The translations under genes were made by a program, and so were the position numbers. From Bemisia tabaci (lineage: Eukaryota > Arthropoda > Insecta > Hemiptera > Aleyrodidae), in NCBI RefSeq assembly GCF_918797505.1, contig NC_092793.1, positions 80,225,912-80,289,911 on the forward strand: 64,000 bases of DNA. The letters run 5' to 3'. Within the stretch, counting starts at the first letter, position 1. Every line of letters starts with the position of its first letter. Of the stretch, positions 1-9,795 are shown piece after piece. The notes beneath the pieces were generated by a model that worked only from the letters and a program-made list of their open reading frames with translations, made no database searches and was not told where the DNA came from.

Positions 1-200
1 CCGGATACCGCTGACTCGATTCCCATTACCGACCGGATTTTTCACCGCAGGGAAATGCGCTAAACAGGGCGCGAAATGCATTTTTTGCCCCCGCGATTAT
101 GATGGTCAGCTCGCATCGGGAGGGATTAAATATTCCGCTGATTTGGGCGTTACACCGTCGCTGCCCCCCTCGAGGCTGTCGGATTGTCCGAAAAATATTT

Positions 201-339
201 GGATTGCATTTTGCAATAAGGAACCACCATTTCTCGCTCTTCCATAAAAGCACGTATCTGCATAAGGAAATGAATGGCATATATATGTTGTTTCTAAAAT
301 GAGCCAGAAATAGTGGTTCCTTATTGCAAAATGTAATCC
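201..339. repeat. hairpin MITE, GGATTGCATTTTGCAA termini
   Basis: The outer 34 bases on each side (201-234 and 306-339) are inverted copies differing at about two positions, with a loop of about 70 bases. It is a non-autonomous hairpin element with no coding capacity. A related end recurs at 61651-61715, which supports a dispersed family. No clear target duplication is seen. Confidence 0.75.
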
Positions 340-389
340 ATTTATAGATGTAATCAAGTGCTAGACCATAGAGTACTTCGAGTCGCAAT

Positions 390-642
390 CTGCCTTGCTA
401 AGGAAAAACACCGTATGAGCCATTAGGTGTTGCCAAATTTCCCTCTACAAATTGCGAATTTTCAAGAAAATCTGTGGATATTTTTCCTCCAATTTTTCAC
501 AGGATTTCGTTCGTAGTTTGATGTAAAAAGTCTGAAAATTCCAAAGGAAAATATTCATAACTTTCCCCATAAATAGACATTTTATCGGAGTAAATTTAGT
601 AACTCTCAAATGTTCACACGGCGTTCTTCCTTAGCACGGCAG
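390..642. mobile_element. MITE, CTGCCGTGCTAAGG family, copy A
   Basis: Termini CTGCCTTGCTAAGG and CCTTAGCACGGCAG are imperfect inverted repeats of about 30 bp around an AT-rich core. Five further copies lie in this window (27961, 30125, 33461, 40659, 49497), all but one about 250 bp long. Flanking tetramers are CAAT and TAAT, compatible with a decayed 4 bp target duplication. There is no coding content. Confidence 0.85.
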
Positions 643-900
643 TAATATCGTCACCTTCCGCCAAAGGTATCACAAGCGCCATGTGACGTTCCAAAATTTC
701 CGCCGCCGTTTTATTCTTTTTTTCAACGAAGCTGTCCAAAAATGTCACCGAACTTCCTTTGCTCTGCCGATAAAATTCGGTAAACTTTTCAAACAGATTC
801 AAGCAACGAATATTTGCGTGTAAAAAAATAAAATGGCGGCAGACATTTTGAAACGTCGTATGGCGCTTGTGATACCTCGGCCGTAAGGTGATGATATAAT
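643..900. mobile_element. foldback MITE abutting copy A
   Basis: About 70 bases at each end are inverted copies: the start with CACCTTCCGCC and GGTATCACAAGCGCC is mirrored at 832-900. It starts directly at the end of the preceding MITE, so one probably inserted at the edge of the other. The short open frame on the minus strand across 614-802 is a by-product of the arm sequence. Confidence 0.75.
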
Positions 901-1207
901 GATGGAGTAAGGTTGGGTCATATTTTGGTCGACGAGTTCAGAGCCCGGTGAGCGTCGAGATTAGGTCATCTTTTCGATACATTCTCGATCCAAGATGGCG
1001 ATGTATGATATGATCCATAATGATGAATAATCCATAATCTTGTTTACATCGAATGGCCGGGTGCCCGTGTCAACAACAATCAATTTTGTATTGACAAGGT
1101 GACCCAGCATCGCACAGAAGTCATGGAATTCGGTGACTGGAAAATGTTTGTAAGTGGTGTCAGCTCCTCCATTCCTATTACGATGCAATGTGCTAAACGT
1201 AAACCAC
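901..1207. other. unassigned sequence
   Basis: No gene, long open frame, RNA gene or clear repeat structure is recognised here. Confidence 0.5.
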
Positions 1208-1712
1208 AAAAAGGAGCTCTAAGCATGTCTCAGGAATTTGCGATGTAAGTACTTTTTCTTTTGTAAAATGTTGTGAGAGCCGTGGTTTTGTCTGTAACGA
1301 ACTCCAAAGCTCAAAGCAAAACCCTTAAAGTTGAGGCTGTAAATGAGGGGATTCCCCACGTTACGCTTTGAGTTCACCTTTGTATCTAGTCAAATTATTC
1401 GTGCACAGATTGGGAGTAAATGCATAAGCAGGGTTGCCACTTTGTTTAAGAACCTCTAAACTGGAACCACGACAACCCTGCTGATGTATTTACTCCCTAT
1501 CTGTGCATGGAGGATTTGACTAGGTACAAAGATGGGCTCTTATTTTAGCGTGCAGAATCCTCTCAATTTCAGCTTTTATAATTTATTAGCTTTTTTTAAG
1601 CATTGGAGCTCGTTTCAGGGAAAAGCAGTAGCACCAACATGTATCTCGCAAAATGTCACAGAGGAACAAGTCCTTACATCGCAAATCCCAGACACCTGCA
1701 AGAGCTCCATTT
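1208..1712. mobile_element. ~500 bp foldback element, copy 1
   Basis: Left arm (about 1208-1440) and right arm (about 1460-1712) are diverged inverted copies sharing blocks such as GGAGCTCT, GGAATTTGCGATGTAAG and TGCACAGAT with GGGAGTAAATGCAT. The central spacer is short. The element at 2467-2982 has the same block order, so this is a family. Frames within it have no recognisable domain. Confidence 0.75.
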
Positions 1713-2466
1713 GTACGCCAGCAATACATTAGTTGTACTTTAATGATAGTTTCGGTTTAACGGATGCAGCATATAGGGATAGGGTCATTGGATCACATAT
1801 GAATGAAGTGTGGTCTGTCAAACATTTCCGGGCGTTGCCATGCCCGGAAACACGTGTGTTATTAAGGCAGCTTTGGAGCTTTTAATGTAGGCTCCTAGGC
1901 CCTCATACATATTACGGGGGCTTGGAGGACAAGGCGCAATAGTGCAGTTTTTGCTGTTCCAAGGAATACGTGTTTGAAGTTTCGAGATTACATGGATCTT
2001 TATGACGGAAAGAAAGTTCAAACTGACTTTTTGATGTTTAAAAATTGGATTTTGAGAGCGAATTCTCACAGAATATACATTAAGATTAATTTTACTTGAA
2101 ATCATTAATATCCCAATTTTCTCGAAAAGTTCCCTTGTGCGCCTTGCCCTCCAATATAGAATTTGCATGCAAATTTTCATTGCTTCATCTAAAAGTGCTT
2201 AAAGAGCTGATTCCACAGTAATTTTTATATTTTTTTCCTGCGATGGGAAATAGTATAAAAATAGATTTAAAAGTGAGAAAATGCACCGCCTAGTGACGTC
2301 ATCTGGTGGCATTTCCCATTTGAACACACGTATTTCAGCAGATTAGATCATTTTGTCATGTCTCCTCCAATAATTGTTCATTTCATGAACCAAGGGTATC
2401 CTCCCGTTCAGTTCACCCAGTAGTTTCCACTTAAACACGAAATGTATCAAATTTCAGACACCTGCA
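1713..2466. other. unassigned spacer between two foldback elements
   Basis: AT-rich DNA with short frames only. The 120-codon minus frame at 1818-2180 shows no recognisable domain and I do not call it a gene. Confidence 0.5.
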
Positions 2467-2982
2467 AATGTAGATGTTGCATGTGTGAGGAATTTGCGAT
2501 TTGACTGTTGATACGTATGTAAAAGTTTGCGAGAAACACGATGGTGCCACTGGTTTTCTCTGAAATCGTCTCCCAAGCTCAAAAAAAGCTCTCAAAGTGA
2601 GGCCAAAATCGAGGGAATATCCCACCCTACCCTGAGAGTCCACCTCTACATCAAAACAAAATCTCCATGCAAAGATAGGTAGCTTATACATTAACAGGGC
2701 TGCCTCTTTATTTGGGGACTCTAAAACTGAGAACAGTGCTATTAGGCATTAGTGCTAATGTATTTGCTCCCTATCTTTGCATGGAGAGTTTGCTTTGATA
2801 TAGAGGTCGACTCTCAGGATTGTGTGGGATATCCCCCCCATTTTGGCCTCACTTTGAGAACTTTTTTTGAGCTTGGGAGTTGATTTCAGAGAAAACCAGT
2901 GGCACCATCGTGTTTCTCGCCAACTTTTACATAAGAATCAACAGTCAAATCGCAAATTCCTCACACATGCAACATCTCCATT
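2467..2982. mobile_element. ~515 bp foldback element, copy 2
   Basis: Arms at about 2467-2700 and 2750-2982 are inverted copies. For example GTAGATGTTGCATGTGTGAGG at the left is answered by TCACACATGCAACATCTCCA at the right, and CCTCACTTTGAGA in the right arm matches its complement in the left. It shares internal blocks with 1208-1712. Transcription through it would give a hairpin with arms of roughly 230 bp. Confidence 0.8.
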
Positions 2983-3432
2983 CTCTAATATGAGTTCTGC
3001 GCGACTTGGCAACCTGAGGATTTGAAGCTCCTTGTGGGCCGTCCCTCATTAGAGCGGGCACAATAGACGCGGGCGGGAGGGGGCCGCGGGTGGCTTCTGA
3101 ATGATATCGCTGACATCTGAATGAAATCACCGATATCAGCAGTCGACGACGACGTCGGACGCGGCGCGCCCCGGGCGACGGAGTGCCCATCAAGCAGTCG
3201 TCGTGCGAATAAATTACACCCCGTCATCCTCCGATTTCCCCGCGCCCGCTCCCGACGCCGACGTCGTTGTTGAGTAATCGGGGCAATTTCACGGCGCGCT
3301 CACCGGCTGGGGGTCACCTCATCGCGGTCATCGTAAATTGCTAAAGACGTGTTTTGTTTGTCACTATCGCTTTTCTCGTCGTCGTTGCCGCCAACGTCCT
3401 CAAATTCAAAATCCTCATATCCCACTTGCATG
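2983..3432. other. GC-richer unassigned sequence
   Basis: A GC-rich patch with GAC/CGTCG runs at about 3050-3300. Two overlapping minus frames of about 80 codons exist but look like composition artefacts. No promoter or RNA gene is identified. Confidence 0.4.
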
Positions 3433-3639
3433 CACTGGTAGAAAAACCTCTTGGACCAATGCCGCATCGCGTTGACTTAAGAGCGCAGTTTCTTGTCGCC
3501 GGATTTAAGAGTCTTCAACTCTTGTTTCAAGCGGATTTTGCATTGATTCAAGCGGATTTTGCATTGAAACAAGAGCCCAGACTCTTAAATTCGGCGACAA
3601 GAAACTGCACTCTTGAACCAAGAGGTTTTTTCACCAGTG
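3433..3639. mobile_element. palindromic MITE, CACTGG family, subfamily 1
   Basis: It starts CACTGGTAGAAAAACCTC and ends with the complement of that sequence, GAGGTTTTTTCACCAGTG. It is almost a full palindrome around a duplicated AAGCGGATTTTGCATTG core. The copy at 6372-6580 is very similar. Overlapping short frames are shadows of the repeat. Confidence 0.85.
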
Positions 3640-3985
3640 TGGATTTCGGCAATCTCCCGAGTCATGAAATGTGATCATCCTGTTGATATGACCATACCGG
3701 ACAAGCTGTTTGGTCATAACGTCGAATACGATATCATTTTCGACTCCCATGATCTGACACACTCAATTATTATGATTTTTTTTTTTCAACGAGTTTTATT
3801 ATGTCTTGTAAATTACAGGTAGATTTAAAAAAAAAGAAAATTGACTTTTAACTATGTTGACTTAAAATTACTCGTTGTCAACCAGGTGTTGACACACCGG
3901 AACCGCCAATTGGCATTACTTTGGTGGGGGAGGGCGTTCAATCGTTCATTTAGTTCTAAGTGTTTGGACTTTATTATACTACTGA
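3640..3985. other. unassigned AT-rich sequence
   Basis: Short frames only. It is downstream, on the minus strand, of the LINE relic's stop codon and may hold LINE 3' untranslated sequence. GTTGACACACCGGAAC at 3888-3903 has an exact inverted match at 4126-4141 inside the LINE frame, probably by chance or from a small inverted copy. Confidence 0.35.
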
Positions 3986-4300
3986 TCATTTTTTTCTATT
4001 ACATACCAATTTTTTTTTGCATTCTAAAGTTAATTCTACTATATTGTCTATTGTAATTTTTTGTTTCAGGTGGGTTTCAGCATCTTCTCTTTCTTTTTTA
4101 AATCTACTACACATGAAAAAAGTGTGTTCCGGTGTGTCAACAGACCCACAGAACGGACAGTCCGGAGATTACTTCAGGTTAGATCACACTCTATTTTTGC
4201 AGATCCGATCTCTTTTAAACATTCCAGCCGACCTACTCCAAAAATCCATCTCCGTTGCTTCCGTTAGAAGAAAGGCTGCCGAAGAAGATACTTGATCGGG
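3986..4300 (-). pseudogene. decayed non-LTR retrotransposon (LINE) ORF2 C-terminus
   Basis: Read on the minus strand from about 4169 down to a TGA at 3986-3988, one frame stays open for about 60 codons. It contains CPFCGSVDTPEHTFFMC followed by RFKKERED and then a segment with IDNIVE. The pattern CX2C-X8-H-X4-C followed by R(F)xxxR is the cysteine-histidine motif near the C-terminus of Jockey/R1-type LINE ORF2 proteins, known from those families. Upstream to about 4300 the frame is broken by stops just before SPDC, although fragments such as MFKRDRI still resemble the region that usually precedes the motif. It lies close to the boundary of the foldback at 4467. No poly(A) tail or target duplication was identified. 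Function is surely lost. Clade assignment is inference. Confidence 0.7.
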
Positions 4301-4466
4301 TTCCTCCTAGGAGGAAACAAAAGAGACGCCCAGTGAAAGGGTGGTGACAGGGAGTTTTAGGGGAAATGAGGGAGTTCCAACTCCCTGAAATGCTTTGGGA
4401 GGTTAGGGGGATCTGGCGGCTGGGTACCGCAGAGCGCCAAAGAGTGCTATGAAAGTGACTTTTATG

Positions 4467-5692
4467 TACAGGGTGTACCAAAAGTCCGTCCCACCCCTGC
4501 TAACTTTTGAACGAATTGAGCTAGGGTAATGAAACTTTGTGAATGTTCCTATCTCAATGGGGACTATCTTTTGGGGGGGGGGGGGGTCAAAATTTTGGTC
4601 CCCCCTCAGAGGGGACGCGGGGGGCCCCCAACTTTTTTTTTTTCAAACGGCAACCCCTATCTTGTGATACATTATTCGAAAGAACATAAAAAACTAAGAA
4701 TTTTTGGCGCAAACCACAGATCAATATCTTAATTTTTGACCGAGTTATGATAGGTCAAAGGTAAAATTTGACCTATTTTCAAAAAAATCATGACTCCGGT
4801 TCAAATTATCGTAAAGAAAAAATAAAACGGGAAAATGTACCAAATTGTGTCCGCTCTTAAGTAAAAATTGCAGAGAGCACTTCGATGTAATTTTAAGGGG
4901 GGGGCTCGGGCCCCCAAATACGTCAATTCAAAGGTCATTCAATTTTCCCGCGAAAAAAAGGCAATTTCCCCTAGATTTGCCTCCACATTATCTCAGTAAG
5001 GTCAAAATTAGTTCAACATTACGTTAGCAAGTCCCCAAATTTCAGGAAAAGTTAAAAAAAAACGAAATTTAAGGTGATTAAATTTGACCGTTTAAATTTC
5101 GTTTTTTTTTTAAACTTTTCCCGAAATTTGGGGACTTGCCAACGTAATATTGAACTAATTTTGACCTTACTGAGATAATGTGGAGGCAAATCTAGGGGAA
5201 ATTGCCTTTTTTTCGCGGGAAAATTGAATGACCTTTGAATTGACGTATTTGGGGGCCCGAGCCCCCCCTTAAAATTACATCGAAGTGCTCTCTGCAATTT
5301 TTACTTAAGAGCGGACACAATTTGGTACATTTTCCCGTTTTATTTTTTCTTTACGATAATTTGAACCGGAGTCATGATTTTTTGAAAATAGGTCAAATTT
5401 TACCTTTGACCTATCATAACTCGGTCAAAAATTAAGATATTGATCTGTGGTTTGCGCCAAAATTCTTAGTTTTTTATGTTCTTTCGAATAATGTATCACA
5501 AGATAGGGGTTGCTATTTGAAAAAAAAAAAGTTGGGGGCCCCCCGCGCCCTCCCTGAGGGGGGACCAAAATTTTGACCCCCCCCCCCAAAAGATGGTCCC
5601 CATTGAGATAGGAACATTCACAAAGTTTCATTACCCTAGCTCAATTCGTTCAAAGTTAGCAGGGGTGGGACGGACTTTTGGTACACCCTGTA
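4467..5692. mobile_element. 1.2 kb foldback element, TACAGGGTGTACCAAAAGTCC termini
   Basis: Arms of about 600 bp (4467-5080 and 5095-5692) are near-identical inverted copies around a spacer of a few tens of bases. Both ends carry TACAGGGTGTACCAAAAGTC or its complement. The terminal TA on each side may be a TA target duplication, as in mariner-like elements. Matching open frames on the two strands (4529 on plus, 5425 on minus) encode nearly the same peptide only because the arms mirror each other. Runs of G/C and A/T differ in length between arms. No transposase is present. Confidence 0.85.
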
Positions 5693-6371
5693 TGTATGAA
5701 ATATGATTGAATATACAGCCTCGAGGGGGAGGGGGCGCTCTTTAAACGTCTCATTTCCTTAAGAATGCCCCACCCACGATCAGTGCCCACCAGCTAAGAG
5801 AAGTACTACTCGCCGACACCACCCTGGGGCACTAGTTCAGCGGGAGGTTTATTTTGTCATTAATAAGTGAGCTTTCAGGGTCTTCAACATGGCCTCATAA
5901 AAAAAGAAAATTTCTTCCAAGCCTGCAGTAAAATTCAAAAGTATATTTTTAAACATTGATGGATTAACTTTCAAACTGATTAAGGAATATAATGAATATC
6001 ACCAATGAGATCGGTTCGATCACACTAGATAAAATGTGAAAAGTAAATATGTACACTACACCTACGGCTCATATGACTAAACTTTTATATTAAACTATAA
6101 AAACTGTAATATCACCTTAATATATGGAAAATTCCCATTATATTCTCTGTTATACTCGCTTTGTATTTTTTGTAGTGGTAAAACATTCAATTCTTTGCAA
6201 GGATCCATTTCCAACGTTAAACCCTTGAATTATTCTTAGAGTTTGGAAAAACTGGCCTTTCGTGGAGCTAAGGTTGAGGGAATCCGAAAAAATCTCTTCA
6301 GTAGATGTCTCTTTTAAAGATCTTTTCCAATGTAACATGTAATTACCGTAAGGCCTTTCTGAGGAAAAGAG
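5693..6371. other. unassigned AT-rich sequence
   Basis: No recognisable gene or RNA. Short minus frames at the right end run into the MITE at 6372. Confidence 0.5.
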
Positions 6372-6580
6372 CACTGGTAAAAAAAACCTCTTGGACCAAT
6401 GCCGCATTGCATTGACTTAAGAGTGCAGTTTCTTGTCGCCGATTTAAGAGTCTTGCACTCTTGTTTCAAGCGGATTTTGCATTGCTTCAAGCGGATTTTG
6501 CATTGAAACAAGAGTCCAGACTCTTAAATCCGGCGACAAGAAACTGCACTCTTGAACCGAGAGGTTTTTTTTTACCAGTG
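6372..6580. mobile_element. palindromic MITE, CACTGG family, subfamily 1, copy 2
   Basis: It runs from CACTGGTAAAAAAAACCTC to TTTACCAGTG and matches 3433-3639 along its whole length in the same orientation, including the doubled AAGCGGATTTTGCATTG centre. No target duplication is apparent at either copy. Confidence 0.85.
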
Positions 6581-9075
6581 AGAATTTTAGGGGGGGACTG
6601 TAAATAAAGCTCTTAGGTCTTTTCCGAATTGAACGAGTTCATTGCAGCGGAGCCGGACTTGGCCGTCGAAGTCGGGGACTCGGGTGAAGATATAAGCTCA
6701 ACTTCCTGCAAGCGCCGAGCTCAAAAACCAGCGGCAGGGAATGAATGATTGCAGTGATTTTAGCCGCACACATCTGCACCGAGTCCGGAGTTGACGGCGC
6801 GCCGGAAAAACCATCATTTTCCGCCGCGGTCGTCTGGGAAATCAAGGCGGTGCGGGAGCGATCCGGCGGCAAAAACAGACTCGCGAATCTCACAATAAGC
6901 TCGCTGGATAGATAAATAAATTAAGTACTTCGTCTTCGACTCGAGATGTGTGATTTATCGTCCTGGCGGCCCTAACTTTGTATCTTCACACCGACTTCCC
7001 AACCTCTCGGGCATCGTTGCCGATGGAGCTTGTGCAATTGTGCATCCAAGCATTAAAGTAGGAAACCCTGAGGAAAATGAACAAGTAAGGAACTTCGCCA
7101 TTTTTTAATTTTGTGGTTGAATTTGCAATTTTTTTACACATTACAGCGCTCCCATGCGGAATTGAAAACAAACTAAAAACATCAGCTTGATAATTTAATA
7201 CTGTGAAATGCAGCAAAGTCGCCGACCCATTTTCGCCAAAATTGTCAGTAGGGCGGTATTTTTCCTTGGCCTTCGATACCCTAATAGGAAGCTTTGCCTT
7301 CTTGCCGGTACAATACCCAAACGCGACAATACCCAAAGAGGGTGCTTCGCGGTCCCTCGTGATCTGCTCTAAACTGAACGGGATTATGTGGGGGCAATTT
7401 CCCATAAATAACCGCAAAAAATCATGAAAATCGGCCAGGTAGATTTTTCGAACGGACTGAGACAAAATGAACATGTACATGTTTTAAATGCGAGAATTTG
7501 CAACTTTATTATGTATGGTTTTCTCCTAGTTTCTCAAATCGGAAAAAATACTTCCACTGCTTTTTGGCCCCTAAGGACGGATATTGAATCCACAAAGTGG
7601 GAGGGTTCTATAAAATACCAAAACCAGAGACTCATATATAAATCAAAGTATGTCTGAGATAGTGTTGTGTATAATTTTCAAAAGTAGTTTGATTGTTTTT
7701 CTCCCTTTTTTTCTTACTTTCTTTTTATCTTCTAATGTAAGGCAATCCAAGATTATTTTGCGAAGAAAAGAATAAGACCTATTTTTCAGATAAAAATAAT
7801 AACTTCTTTTCTTGAAGCTCATGTCACAGTTCTGTCGTCTTACAGAAACAAGCCTTTTAAATTTCGATTAAAATAAAGGTTTTAACTGCTATGCTTTTCT
7901 TCTTTTTTATGGACCAGTGCGGTAAAATGATTGAGGTGAATGTAAACTAAAAAACTCAAGAAAATAGCTAAAAAAAACTAACTCAAAGCCTGGGGCGTTT
8001 CGGGTAACCTAACCTCTCTTCTTTTTTTCATGAATGGGGATCTAAGGGTCTTGATTTTTATAAATGTTTATAAATATTTTGTTTCTAGGTCAAGGAAGGA
8101 GTCGGAGCCACCGCGAAACGTCTCAGACTTCGCGTTTATTTTTCAGCTTTGATCACCCATTTCCATCTGTTTTTTAGTTACATTATTCACGCTATTTCGT
8201 GTATTGTTGGTAAATATAAATATACGCATTTCATTATTTTGATGTTTACATCGACCTGCATGAAGAAATAAGATTTGCAGTGAGTGATGAGAGTTCTGAA
8301 GTAAACGTAACTTCTTTTTTTTTCATTTTGAATGCTCCTAGGCTGATAGCAAAATCTGCAATAATACAAAAACATCAGTTCAACATTCGCACGAGCAACC
8401 TCTGTTTTACCTTCAAGAATACCCAATTTCAATTCGATCACAAGCCGCCCTTAGAAATGTCCAACCATTAGCACGGGACCTCCGAATTATTTTAACGCAT
8501 CTTCCGACAATAAATTATAAGTAGATAAATAATTTGTTTAACCTTAAAAATTCATCTCTAAATTTTTCAGCCGCTAAACTCTAAGAGCGTTCTTCATGTA
8601 TGAGAATAGACCATATCTCTTAACCGTATTTCACACCCGACAACCATGCAAGGGTCTCGGTTGGTGTCCAACTTTAATTTATTAACCCTCGTCCCGACTT
8701 CTTTGCATTATTAAATATTTTTTCTATCTCGAAGTTAGAACTTCGCCGCTTAGCCGGCAGGAAAGTTTGGACCAGGCTGGTGACTCGCTTTCCATAAGGG
8801 TACTGAAGTCTAAATACCTACACCGATATTAAATAATCGCCTGGGGAGGCAAAAGTTTGACACCCGTGTGCCCCACGACGTGTCAGTATTTAATGCTGAG
8901 AGTTACCTTTTTCAGCCTAAAAAGGGAGAAATTTTCCATTTGCATCAATCTTGTTTTTCATATCCCAGCCCATGGCCCATTGCCACATGACCTCCGTCAC
9001 CCAGATAAATCTTGTCCCTTTTAGATTCCCGGAAAAGAGTCAACTAACTGGAGTTAAGTGCTTAAATTGATCTAT
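6581..9075. other. 2.5 kb without a supported gene
   Basis: It contains the longest complete open frame in the window (minus strand, 6986-7480, 164 codons). That frame has no domain I recognise and an unremarkable composition, so I do not call it a gene. No tRNA, rRNA or inverted-repeat element is identified. Confidence 0.45.
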
Positions 9076-9122
9076 AAGCATAGCCGATCACTCTGTCATT
9101 TAACAAATAAAATAATTGTTTG

Positions 9123-9154
<32 letters not shown>

Positions 9155-9165
9155 CATAGCCGATC
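9076..9165 (+). mobile_element. tiny retroposed 3' end with 14 bp target duplication
   Basis: AAGCATAGCCGATC occurs at 9076-9089 and again exactly at 9152-9165. Between them lie about 33 unique bases, an AATAAA at 9106-9111, and a run of about 30 A starting at 9123. A poly(A) signal some 12-16 bases before an A tail, all bracketed by a long direct repeat, is the signature of target-primed reverse transcription with severe 5' truncation. The parent transcript cannot be named. Confidence 0.85.
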
Positions 9166-9407
9166 GGGGATCAGAATTTCCATTGCTACAGATAAAGATG
9201 CAGTAAGAACGAATTCTTAGAGTGTGTCGTTGCGGACGGGTGTTTTTACGATAGTAATGACTCATCCGATGGTAAACGTACGATGCAAATGCTTGTCAAA
9301 ATTTGGATTATTTAGTAGTCTGGGTGTAACAAAGCATACTGTACGATTGACCATTACTTATTGAAAAATATAAACTACGTCAAAGCGACTTAAAGTTATT
9401 GTCATAT

Positions 9408-9529
9408 GGACGTATTTCTGTCAAACAAAACTATATGCATTCAGACACGATTCCTGAGACACATGAGAACATATAACTAGCAGGGCCCACATCATAATGC
9501 ACATAATTACGTTAGGCAGAAATACATCC
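9408..9529. mobile_element. 122 bp MITE, GGACGTATTTC family
   Basis: Termini GGACGTATTTCTGTCAAAC and GGCAGAAATACATCC are inverted repeats. It is flanked on both sides by ATAT (9404-9407, 9530-9533), a 4 bp target duplication. Its length equals that of the copy at 58155-58276. There is no coding capacity. Confidence 0.85.
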
Positions 9530-9536
9530 ATATACA

Positions 9537-9795
9537 TATCGACGGTGTAAGTCGGCAATCACATATCTCGTTTGCGGTGTCTGAAAATCTCCGCTTCTGT
9601 GTTATTATTTTAAAAGAGAACATATTGACGTCATTCCTTGAAGTTTTTGCAGAATTTTCTTCGCACAGAGAAGAAAAATCACGGCAGTTTTAAAGAATTG
9701 CCGTTGAGTAGTTTTCCGTTTAAAAAATAAAGTATGACAGGAAGTCTGCGACGTCGCAAACCGAGTTATGTGATTGCCGACTTACACCGTCGATA
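9537..9795. mobile_element. MITE, TCGACGGTG family, copy 1
   Basis: ATCGACGGTGTAAGTCGG at the left is mirrored at the right by CCGACTTACACCGTCGAT. The next 25 bases (ATCACATATCTCGTTTGCGG) are also mirrored. TA flanks both ends, compatible with a TA target duplication. Related copies lie at 32331, 33267 and 55713. Confidence 0.85.

Noticed and set aside
3888..4141. Exact 16 bp inverted pair GTTGACACACCGGAAC as ends of a small transposon
   Set aside because: The right copy lies within the conserved Cys-His coding motif of the LINE relic, and neither side continues the match.
4529..5631. Paired frames starting MKLCECSYLNGD on both strands
   Set aside because: Produced by the foldback arms; they include homopolymer-encoded runs and differ by frame length.
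6986..7480. 164-codon open frame on the minus strand, the longest complete one
   Set aside because: No domain, signal peptide or family resemblance that I recognise, and a complementary plus frame also exists. It could be chance in 64 kb.
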